Assembly: GCA_945906835.1 (NCBI GenBank)
Contig: CAMDRL010000046.1
Span: 1 to 9,212, forward strand
Direction of reading: 5' to 3'
Origin: Rickettsia typhi
GTDB lineage: Bacteria > Pseudomonadota > Alphaproteobacteria > Rickettsiales > UBA1997
Length of the DNA stretch: 9,212 nt
Under the pieces are notes generated by a model that saw only the letters and a list, made by a program, of their open reading frames with translations, was not told the origin of the DNA and did not search any database. Below are positions 1-5,262 of the stretch, piece by piece; the stretch's first letter is position 1; each line of letters begins with the position of its first letter. The position numbers and the translations under genes were made by a program.

Positions 1-1
1 A

Positions 2-715
2 ATCGTCATGGGTATCAATACGAATTTCCTTGGAATTTTCTCCATCAAAAATCTTAGACTTTGAATGACCCGCTAAGTGAATTTCTTTAACTGATTTTTT
101 ATCAATTTTTTGTAAATATTTCTTAGGGTTGAATTGAGCATTATTTTGCGAACTAACAAAAACATTATTCACATCAAGCAATAGTTTACATCCCGTCTTT
201 CTGGTAACTTGATTAATAAAATCAGCTTCATCCATTTCATTATCTTTGAAAGCCAAATAAGCAGAAGAATTTTCTACTAAAATTTCTCTTTTTAAAAAAT
301 CTTGCATCACAGAAACATTGTCAGAAATAGCTTTCAGAGATTTGCTAGTGTAAGGAAGTGGCAATAAATCATTAAAATTCTTACCATCAACGGCACCCCA
401 AGAAATATGATCAGAAACCAGAAATGGATCAATTATTTCAATTAAATTTTTAAGTTTTTTTAAATGGACAAGATCGATTTTTTGTGAAGAGCCCAAAGAA
501 TTGCCAACGCAGTGAAAGCTGATTGGATAATTTTTTCTAATTTCCTTTAGAGTTTTTATCGCAGGACCGCCAGCAGCGTAATAGTTTTCAGTATGAACTT
601 CTAACCAAGAGATTTTGGGTTTTTCAGTGAGAATTTGATTTATGTGTGGCGATCTAAGCCCAATTCCAACTTTACCAGATGGAATTGGGCTTTGATTAGT
701 GATTTTATTGTTCAT
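2..715 (-). CDS. MNIO (DUF692 family) RiPP-modifying oxidase, truncated by window edge
   Basis: I translated this frame by hand: it is open from ATG at 715 to the left edge (238 residues seen; the family is usually about 280), so only the C-terminus is missing. Family landmarks occur in order: GIGLRSPH (17-24), LEVHTENYY (38-46), SFHCVGNSLGS (66-76), SDHISW (101-106), LLPLPYT (117-123), LVENSS (146-151), LLLDVNNVFVS (178-188), EIHLAGH (211-217) and IDTHDD (233-238). His68, His103, Glu148, Asp181/Asn183, His213, Asp234 and His236 fall where this family binds its iron cofactor. Known members (MbnB, TglH, BufB, HvfB) oxidise cysteines of a precursor peptide to oxazolone/thioamide or thiooxazole groups. 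The gene starts 17 nt after the small Cys-rich peptide gene, so that peptide is the likely substrate. No Shine-Dalgarno site precedes the ATG. A partner protein of the DUF2063 (BufC/HvfC) type may lie just off the left edge; this cannot be seen. Confidence 0.93.
   Translation of the reverse strand, partial: MNNKITNQSPIPSGKVGIGLRSPHINQILTEKPKISWLEVHTENYYAAGGPAIKTLKEIRKNYPISFHCVGNSLGSSQKIDLVHLKKLKNLIEIIDPFLVSDHISWGAVDGKNFNDLLPLPYTSKSLKAISDNVSVMQDFLKREILVENSSAYLAFKDNEMDEADFINQVTRKTGCKLLLDVNNVFVSSQNNAQFNPKKYLQKIDKKSVKEIHLAGHSKSKIFDGENSKEIRIDTHDD
656..692 (-). other. Perfect 13-bp hairpin at the start of the MNIO gene
   Basis: AAGCCCAATTCCA (656-668) is perfectly inverted at 680-692 with an 11-nt loop. 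On the transcript it covers codons 8-20 of the oxidase, about 20 nt after its start codon and 41 nt after the peptide stop. No U-run follows, so it is not a standard terminator. It could stabilise the peptide message or limit oxidase translation. Confidence 0.7.
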
Positions 716-732
716 AAATCGCAATGTGAAAG

Positions 733-963
733 CTATTTTGTAGATTTTTTAGCTTTTGCAGACTTAGTTTCAGATTTTGCATCAGTTTTAACTTCAGCAG
801 CTTTTTTAGCTGAACATTTATTAGCTTCATCAGCTTTTTTAGCTGAACATTTGTTGGTAGAACATTTGTGAGAATCTTTTTTTCCTGTAAGTTGTGAACA
901 AGATGCGATAAGACCCAAACTAACAACGCCAGTGATAACTGATTTTAAGAAATTTTTATTCAT
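733..963 (-). CDS. Probable MNIO substrate: secreted Lys-Cys-Ser repeat peptide (bufferin/HvfA-like precursor)
   Basis: A 76-residue protein. Residues 1-21 form a signal peptide (MNKNFLKS, then a hydrophobic stretch to LIAS) ending in a lipobox, IASC, with Cys22, so the mature form may be a lipoprotein; cleavage by signal peptidase I near there is the alternative. The mature part has no large hydrophobic segment. Residues 33-55 hold three K-C-S motifs (Cys34, Cys39, Cys50), the last two in an 11-residue repeat of the form NKCSAKKAxEx. The tail (56-76) is Lys/Ala/Ser-rich. Known precursors in bufferin and HvfA operons are also short, signal-bearing and carry repeated EGKCG motifs whose Cys is modified by an MNIO enzyme. 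Here the enzyme gene follows directly, which supports a precursor role; the KCS motif is different. Metal binding or copper protection is inference from the family. No clear Shine-Dalgarno site. Confidence 0.82.
   Translation of the reverse strand: MNKNFLKSVITGVVSLGLIASCSQLTGKKDSHKCSTNKCSAKKADEANKCSAKKAAEVKTDAKSETKSAKAKKSTK
798..852. repeat. 22-bp direct repeat, period 33, inside the peptide gene
   Basis: Positions 798-819 and 831-852 are identical over 22 bp. The 33-nt period equals 11 codons and encodes the two NKCSAKK units. The DNA identity suggests a recent duplication of the modified-Cys module or gene conversion between the units. Confidence 0.9.
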
Positions 964-992
964 TTGATTTACTTGTTTTTTTGAGTTAAAAA

Positions 993-1027
993 ATGGTTTA
1001 CGATCTGCGAACTAACTCTAAAACCAT
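993..1027. repeat. 7-bp inverted repeat in the peptide 5' leader
   Basis: ATGGTTT (993-999) and AAACCAT (1021-1027) are perfect inverted copies separated by 21 nt, lying 30-64 nt upstream of the peptide start codon. They could be a leader hairpin or an operator. Seven base pairs is short, so chance cannot be excluded. Confidence 0.35.
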
Positions 1028-1082
1028 GCGCAGAATTTAAAGGAATACAAACTAATCACTAGAGGTTAGGATTGAGGCGCAA

Positions 1083-1111
1083 AAAGTACTAGCTGGATAC
1101 AAATTTGTCAA
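1083..1111 (-). promoter_or_regulatory. Candidate promoter for the peptide/MNIO unit
   Basis: On the minus strand TTGACA (1106-1111) is followed by a 17-nt spacer and TACTTT (1083-1088). The -35 is consensus and the -10 is weak (3 of 6). A second TTGACA at 1124-1129 comes from the tandem repeat. It would leave a leader of roughly 110 nt before the peptide ATG. Confidence 0.3.
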
Positions 1112-1142
1112 TTAGATAGATTTTGTCAATTAGATAGATTTT
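1107..1142. repeat. Perfect 18-bp tandem repeat in the divergent promoter region
   Basis: The unit GTCAATTAGATAGATTTT occurs at 1107-1124 and again at 1125-1142 with no mismatch, and the matching TTT before each copy extends the identity by 3 bp. Read on the minus strand each copy contains TTGACA, a consensus -35 hexamer. It lies between the peptide gene (minus) and kbl (plus). It may be a duplicated regulator site or a slippage product. Confidence 0.85.
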
Positions 1143-1144
1143 TT

Positions 1145-1173
1145 TTGACATTAGCAAATTTAATTTCTCAAAT
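1145..1173 (+). promoter_or_regulatory. Candidate sigma-70 promoter for kbl
   Basis: TTGACA (1145-1150), a 17-nt spacer and TCAAAT (1168-1173, 4 of 6 to TATAAT) lie 35 nt upstream of the kbl ATG. The -35 is perfect; in AT-rich DNA the -10 match is weak evidence. Confidence 0.4.
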
Positions 1174-1207
1174 AGAAACATTTCCAAATTTATAATTTTT
1201 TAAATAT

Positions 1208-2410
1208 ATGATAAAAGAACAATTCTTAAACGACATTACGGCTGAGCTACAAGAATTAAAAAATACGGGTCTTTATAAAGGCGAATATCAAATAGTTACA
1301 CCACAATCTTCTGAAATAGAAATCATCAATAAATCTTCTAGAAAAAAAGTTCTGAATTTTTGTGCTAATAATTATCTAGGCTTGGCAAGTAATCATAAAT
1401 TGATTGAAGTTGCTAAAAAATCTATTGAAGAATATGGACTTGGAACAGCTTCTGTGCGCTTTATTTGTGGCACTTTTGATTTACATAAAGAGTTTGAAAA
1501 AAGCCTTGCTGAATTTTTAGGGTTTGAAGATGTAATAACTTTTTCATCATGCTTTGCTGCCAATGGCGGTGTTTTTGCTTCTTTATTTGATGAAAAAGAC
1601 GCGATTATTTCAGCTGATTTAAATCATGCTAGTTTGATTGACGGAATAAGACTTTCTAAAGCGGCGCGCCATTTTTATAAATTTGACGATATGTCTGATT
1701 TAGAAGAAAAATTAAAAGCCGCACAAGGTGCAAAAAATCGCGTGGTTGTTACAGATGGAGTATTTTCAATGGATGGCGATATTGCTAAATTAAATGAAAT
1801 TTGCGATTTAGCTGAAAAATATGGCGCTTTGGTTTTAGTTGATGATTGTCATGCTACTGGTTTTGTTGGAGAAAATGGTCGTGGAACTTCTGAATTATGC
1901 AAAGTTGAGGGCAGGGTGGATATTCTAACTAGCACACTTGGCAAGGCTTTAGGTGCTTCTGGTGGAGGCTTCATCGCTTCTAAAAAAGAGGTAATTGATA
2001 AACTTAGAAACAAAGCCAGACCTTATCTTTTTTCAAATAATCTTTTGCCAATGACCGCAGCTGTTGGTATTGAAATTATAAAAATGATTAAAGAATCAAA
2101 ATCATTAATCAAAAAAGTTGCTGATAATACTGCTTATTTTAGAGAAAAAATGGTGGCTGCTGGTTTTGATATTAGACCAAGTGTTCATCCAGTTGTAGCA
2201 GTGATGTTTGGAGATGCAATTTTAGCAGGAAGGGTTGCTAAGATGATGATTGAAGAAGAGGGAATTTATGTAATTGCCTTCTCTTTCCCAGTTGTACCAA
2301 AAAATGAAGCAAGAATTCGTGTACAAATTTCCGCAGCTCATGAAAAAGAGCATTTAGACAAGGCAATTGCTGCTTTTATTAAGGTTGGAAAAAAACTTGG
2401 GATCATATAA
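1208..2410 (+). CDS. kbl: Glycine C-acetyltransferase (2-amino-3-ketobutyrate CoA ligase)
   Basis: A complete 400-residue fold-type I PLP enzyme of the alpha-oxoamine synthase family, close to the usual length of about 398. It cleaves 2-amino-3-ketobutyrate with CoA to glycine and acetyl-CoA, the second step of threonine breakdown after threonine dehydrogenase. Signature segments are NFCANNYLGLA (50-60), ASVRFICGT (81-89), ALNHAS-like DLNHAS (137-142), TDGVFSMDGD (182-191), VDDCHATGFVGENGRG (211-226) and TLGKALGASGGG (243-254). Lys246 is the expected PLP Schiff-base lysine, Asp212 and His215 contact the cofactor, and His140 stacks on the ring. The RFICGT and PVVPKNEARIR segments favour Kbl over the related 5-aminolevulinate and 8-amino-7-oxononanoate synthases. 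No tdh gene is adjacent. The ATG has no Shine-Dalgarno site; the AT-rich leader runs straight into it. No terminator is evident after the stop. Confidence 0.97.
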   Translation: MIKEQFLNDITAELQELKNTGLYKGEYQIVTPQSSEIEIINKSSRKKVLNFCANNYLGLASNHKLIEVAKKSIEEYGLGTASVRFICGTFDLHKEFEKSLAEFLGFEDVITFSSCFAANGGVFASLFDEKDAIISADLNHASLIDGIRLSKAARHFYKFDDMSDLEEKLKAAQGAKNRVVVTDGVFSMDGDIAKLNEICDLAEKYGALVLVDDCHATGFVGENGRGTSELCKVEGRVDILTSTLGKALGASGGGFIASKKEVIDKLRNKARPYLFSNNLLPMTAAVGIEIIKMIKESKSLIKKVADNTAYFREKMVAAGFDIRPSVHPVVAVMFGDAILAGRVAKMMIEEEGIYVIAFSFPVVPKNEARIRVQISAAHEKEHLDKAIAAFIKVGKKLGII

Positions 2411-2426
2411 ATTTTCCCAAACATGA

Positions 2427-2546
2427 CTAGAGTATTTTTTTGGCTATATTGGTGAAGTTGTAATTTATAATCGTTATTTAAACACGGAAGAAAGAAAAGC
2501 TGTTGAAGCTTATTTGGATAAAAAATGGGGAACAAAAAAAGTTTAA
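2427..2546 (+). pseudogene. C-terminal remnant of a LamG/concanavalin A-like domain protein
   Basis: One frame from 2427 to a TAA at 2544-2546 reads LEYFFGYIGEVVIYNR, then YLNTEERKAVEAYLDKKWG, then TKKV and stop. The pattern GxIGEVxIYNR-x-L-x-x-x-E-R-x-x-V-E-x-YL-x-x-KWG is the typical last strand and helix of LamG-like domains in large secreted or surface proteins. The frame has no start codon and hits a stop at 2424-2426, 14 nt after kbl, so the bulk of the gene is gone. It is a decayed or recombination-derived leftover; the parent protein cannot be named. I recognise the motif from memory, not from a search. Confidence 0.65.
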
Positions 2547-2805
2547 AAATCTAATCAAAATATAATAAGATAGGAGAAGACAAATTAAATAAGAACTTTC
2601 TTGACTAGATTATTTTCCCATAATGTATATTATGTAAAATTAAATAACAGGTATTATGGGATTTATTGCAGTATATAACAAATCTAAAATTTATGAATTT
2701 AGATATGGTATATTACTAAGAAAAGCCTTTTGACTTTTTAATCAGTGTTTATTACTATTGGTGCCCCGAATTTTTTCTTTTTAGAATTTTTATCTCTTTG
2801 GGAGT

Positions 2806-2883
2806 TTGGTTAAAAACTTATTTTAGAAATATTTAAATTTATAAATAGAATTTAAAAAATTCTTGCAATAACTTTTTAACCAA
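2806..2883. repeat. Long-span inverted repeat, 16 of 17 bp matching
   Basis: TTGGTTAAAAACTTATT (2806-2822) is inverted at 2867-2883 with a single mismatch; the 44-nt interior is nearly pure A/T and has its own small palindrome (GAATT…AATTC, 2848-2862). The overall 78-bp shape resembles a miniature inverted-repeat element, but no target-site duplication is visible. Confidence 0.55.
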
Positions 2884-2909
2884 GTTTTTAAACTACCTAT
2901 ATAACCTAT

Positions 2910-2976
2910 TTTTTAGGCTATTTTTCTTCTTAGGCTTTTCGTTAAAATTTTGCCTAAGAAGAAATTTGCCTAAAAA
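2910..2976. repeat. Nested double hairpin upstream of tRNA-Leu
   Basis: Inner arms TTTCTTCTTAGGC (2923-2935) and GCCTAAGAAGAAA (2952-2964) are a perfect 13-bp inverted repeat. Outer arms TTTTTAGGC (2910-2918) and GCCTAAAAA (2968-2976) are a perfect 9-bp repeat, offset by 4 and 3 nt. All four arms share the core TTAGGC/GCCTAA (TAGGC). The structure ends 42 nt before the tRNA. It has no U-run on either side, so a standard terminator is unlikely. Confidence 0.75.
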
Positions 2977-3018
2977 GAATGGGTATATCTCAAACAAATA
3001 GTCTTTTTAGATTTATTT

Positions 3019-3105
3019 GCCTCTGTGGCGGAATTGGTAGACGCGATAGACTCAAAATCTATTGCCTTCACGGGCGTGTCCGTTCGATTCGGATCGGAGG
3101 TACCA
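3019..3105 (+). tRNA. tRNA-Leu (anticodon CAA)
   Basis: An 87-nt class II tRNA with a genome-encoded CCA end. The acceptor arm is GCCTCTG (3019-3025) with CGGAGGT (3095-3101), including two G-U pairs, one of them at the terminal 1-72 position. The anticodon stem ATAGA/TCTAT encloses the loop CTCAAAA (3051-3057), giving anticodon CAA at 3053-3055, which reads UUG. A long variable arm, the T loop TTCGATT and discriminator A3102 all fit tRNA-Leu. The gene is followed at once by a strong terminator. Confidence 0.97.
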
Positions 3106-3115
3106 TTATATTTTC

Positions 3116-3150
3116 AAAAACTTCTTCCAATTTTTTGGAGGAAGTTTTTT
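3116..3150 (+). terminator. Rho-independent terminator of tRNA-Leu
   Basis: AAAAACTTCTTCCA (3116-3129) pairs with TGGAGGAAGTTTTT (3136-3149) through a 6-nt loop, with one G-U pair, and ends in a T6 run. It starts 10 nt after the tRNA CCA end. Because the stem begins in A5 it could also work in the reverse direction. Confidence 0.88.
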
Positions 3151-3158
3151 GCCTCAAG

Positions 3159-3187
3159 AGATCATTCGCTTTGCTTAAGGATGACAG
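3159..3187. repeat. Short GAGATC…AGGATGACAG repeat-like segment before uppP
   Basis: The segment from GAGATC (about 3159) to AAGGATGACAG (about 3177-3187) has the form seen in dispersed intergenic palindromes of AT-rich alphaproteobacteria, with both ends similar to those of the element at 7511-7586. It sits between the tRNA terminator and uppP. Assigned by eye. Confidence 0.35.
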
Positions 3188-3208
3188 ATTAATAATTTGA
3201 TATTTTTA

Positions 3209-4018
3209 ATGTTTCATTTATCTGATTTATTTAAAGCCATTTTTCTTGGAATTGTTGAAGGACTAACAGAATTCATTCCTGTATCATCAACAGCGCATCT
3301 CCTTATATTTTCTTATCTCATCGATTTTCAATCAGTTAAAAATAACTTATTTGAAATTGTTATCCAGGTTGGCGCAATTTTTGCTGTTTGCATAATTTAT
3401 CGTAAAAAAATTCTTGAAGTGGTTTTTAATCTTCATCAAAAAAAGCAGCAGAAATTTTCTTTGAATTTGGCTTTAGCTTTTTTACCATCACTAATTATTG
3501 GCGGCTTATTTCATAATTTTATTAAAGAGTTTTTCTTTTCTACTATCTCAATTGCGATAAGTTTAATTGTTGGCGGTATTATTATGATTATAGTTGATCA
3601 CAAGCCAAGAATGTTAAGAGATGAAGAGATTACAAAGATTGATAATATTACCACCTTTAAAGCTTTTTACATTGGATTATTTCAATGTCTTTCCATGATT
3701 CCCGGAACATCAAGATCTGGAGCAACAATAATTGGCGGAATCTTACTTAAGCTTGATAGAAAAACTGCCACAGAATTTTCTTTTTTCTTAGCAATTCCAA
3801 CTATTTTCGCCGCAACTATCTTTGATCTTTACAAAAATATTAACACCCTCACCTTCTCTAACATCGAATTCATTTTAATAGGAACTTTATCAGCATTTTT
3901 ATCAGCAATTCTGGTAATTAAATGGTTTATAAATTTTGTAAGTAAAAATAATTTCGTGATTTTTGGAATTTATAGAATTGTAGTTGGAATAATTATTTTA
4001 TTTTTCATAACCATTTAA
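3209..4018 (+). CDS. uppP: Undecaprenyl-diphosphate phosphatase (UppP/BacA)
   Basis: A 269-residue polytopic inner-membrane protein, of normal length for the family, that dephosphorylates undecaprenyl pyrophosphate to recycle the lipid carrier for peptidoglycan and other envelope polymers; overexpression gives bacitracin resistance. With the ATG at 3209 the active-site motif EGLTEFIPVSSTAH lies at 17-30 (Glu17, Glu21, His30) and the second motif PGTSRSGAT at 165-173 with the essential Arg169. Several hydrophobic helices alternate with short charged loops. A TTG four codons upstream (3197) could extend the protein, but the ATG gives an N-terminus like that of known members; neither start has a Shine-Dalgarno site. 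The TAA stop overlaps by one base (TAATG) with the ATG of the following DnaE piece, so the two are probably co-transcribed and may be translationally coupled. Confidence 0.96.
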   Translation: MFHLSDLFKAIFLGIVEGLTEFIPVSSTAHLLIFSYLIDFQSVKNNLFEIVIQVGAIFAVCIIYRKKILEVVFNLHQKKQQKFSLNLALAFLPSLIIGGLFHNFIKEFFFSTISIAISLIVGGIIMIIVDHKPRMLRDEEITKIDNITTFKAFYIGLFQCLSMIPGTSRSGATIIGGILLKLDRKTATEFSFFLAIPTIFAATIFDLYKNINTLTFSNIEFILIGTLSAFLSAILVIKWFINFVSKNNFVIFGIYRIVVGIIILFFITI

Positions 4019-5238
4019 TGCAGACAGAAAATAAACCAAAATTAGCAATTAGATTTGGACTTGGTGCCATTAAAGCCGTTGGTTTTGGCATGACTGAAAA
4101 TGCTGTAAAAGAGCGCAAAGCTAATGGAAAATTCAAAGATGTTTATGATTTTGCTGAAAGATTGGACCCCAGAACCATCAATAAAAAATCAATTGAAGCA
4201 TTATCTAAAGCTGGAGCATTTGATTCTCTTCACGATAATCGCCAACAAATTGCCAATTCATTTGAGATGCTTTCAGCTTACGCAGCTCAAAAACATGAAG
4301 CAGCCTCTTCTAATCAGATGAGTTTATTTGGAGGCACTCCAGAAGCTGAAGCCAAGCCAGAATTAAAAAAAGTTGGCAATTGGACTAAAGTTGAAAAATT
4401 ACAAAAAGAATTTGAAGCATTTGGTTTTTTCTTAAATGAACATCCAACTGACGACCATGTTTCTGATTTAAAAAAGCGCGGCGTAATTTTTTCTGATAAA
4501 CTTGAAAGAGATGAGCTTGCAGATAATAGCTTAGTCAAGATGTCGGGTGTTATTGCTGGAAGCAAGCACAGATCGGGGTCTCGTGGTCGTTTTGCTTATC
4601 TTACAATTTCTGATTATCTGGGAATTTTTGAGGCAATGATTTTTGATGAAAATTTAATTACTAATGCTCGCGATCTTTTAGCTGAGGGTAGTATGATTCA
4701 GATAGATTGCCTGATTAAAAAAGATGATGGCGGCACCAGAATTTTAGTGAGAGATGTTAGAAAGCTTGAAGATTTTATTAAATATACCGCCGCAAAAAAT
4801 GAAGATTTTGAAGATATAAAAAAACAACCTATTAGAAATCAGAATTTTAAATCTGACCAAAGGGGTTTTTCGGGAAACTTTAACGAAAACTCTGGCGAAT
4901 TATCGGGATATGAAAAAAAATCAGCAGCTCCAATTGCCAAAGCTCAAGACCAACAAAAAGCCTATCAAGAAAAAGTTGAACTTTTAAAAACAAAAAAGAT
5001 TTTTTCTTCTGTGCAAATTATTATTAAAGAACGGGACTGTGTTCTAAATATCAAAACCCTACTCTCTCAAAGAATTGCTCCAGCTAATTTTGAAAAATTT
5101 AGTAAAGTTTATTTTTTAATTATGAGTGGTGGAAGAGTTTTTAAAGTAGAACTTCCCGGAAAATATTTGCTTGATAATGCTGATATTTCAAGACTTCAGG
5201 TTATTGATAAAGTGATTGATGTTGAAGCTAGTTTTTAA
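4018..5238 (+). CDS. dnaE: Stand-alone C-terminal region of DNA polymerase III alpha (no catalytic domains)
   Basis: 406 residues that match only the last third of DnaE (full length about 1150). The sequence opens MQTENKPKLA and goes straight into IRFGLGAIKAVG (11-22), the tandem helix-hairpin-helix region, continuing to KKSIEALSKAGAFDSL (56-71). QMSLF (100-104) matches the internal beta-clamp-binding motif QxxLF of DnaE. Residues about 172-250 look like the OB-fold (VKMSGVIAG, GIFEAMIFDE, LVRDVRKLE), followed by a charged linker and a C-terminal domain ending normally in VIDVEASF. The PHP, palm, thumb and finger regions with the catalytic aspartates are absent; uppP, itself complete, lies directly upstream. 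The frame has no stop or frameshift over 406 codons, so it is either recent or still selected. It cannot be the replicative polymerase, so a full dnaE must lie elsewhere if this is the true arrangement. Alternatives are a partial duplication, a split gene or an assembly join. Confidence 0.9.
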   Translation: MQTENKPKLAIRFGLGAIKAVGFGMTENAVKERKANGKFKDVYDFAERLDPRTINKKSIEALSKAGAFDSLHDNRQQIANSFEMLSAYAAQKHEAASSNQMSLFGGTPEAEAKPELKKVGNWTKVEKLQKEFEAFGFFLNEHPTDDHVSDLKKRGVIFSDKLERDELADNSLVKMSGVIAGSKHRSGSRGRFAYLTISDYLGIFEAMIFDENLITNARDLLAEGSMIQIDCLIKKDDGGTRILVRDVRKLEDFIKYTAAKNEDFEDIKKQPIRNQNFKSDQRGFSGNFNENSGELSGYEKKSAAPIAKAQDQQKAYQEKVELLKTKKIFSSVQIIIKERDCVLNIKTLLSQRIAPANFEKFSKVYFLIMSGGRVFKVELPGKYLLDNADISRLQVIDKVIDVEASF

Positions 5239-5262
5239 TTTTTTAAATAAACTTGTTAACAC

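Larger units (their letters stand above)
2547..2978. other. AT-rich non-coding gap
   Basis: No convincing gene is seen on either strand. The stretch contains a 25-codon open frame (2656-2733) too short to trust and two inverted-repeat structures listed separately (2806-2883 and 2910-2976). Upstream of that short frame TTGACT and an AT-rich block could resemble a promoter, but the spacing is poor. Confidence 0.6.

Noticed and set aside
705..926. Frames opposite or out of phase over the peptide gene (635-871 plus; 705-926 minus)
   Set aside because: They are shadows of the peptide gene; the 733-963 frame has the signal peptide, ordered Cys repeats and operon position.
2656..2733. 25-codon open frame with ATG and a nearby AGG in the gap after kbl
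   Set aside because: Too short, AT-rich composition and no recognisable motif; such frames are expected by chance here.
3197..3208. TTG start four codons upstream for uppP
   Set aside because: The ATG at 3209 gives the usual N-terminus and there is no ribosome binding site to favour the TTG.
5239..5262. Possible bidirectional terminator between the DnaE piece and the carboxypeptidase
   Set aside because: T-rich sequence is present but no stem of useful length can be drawn in the 24-bp gap.
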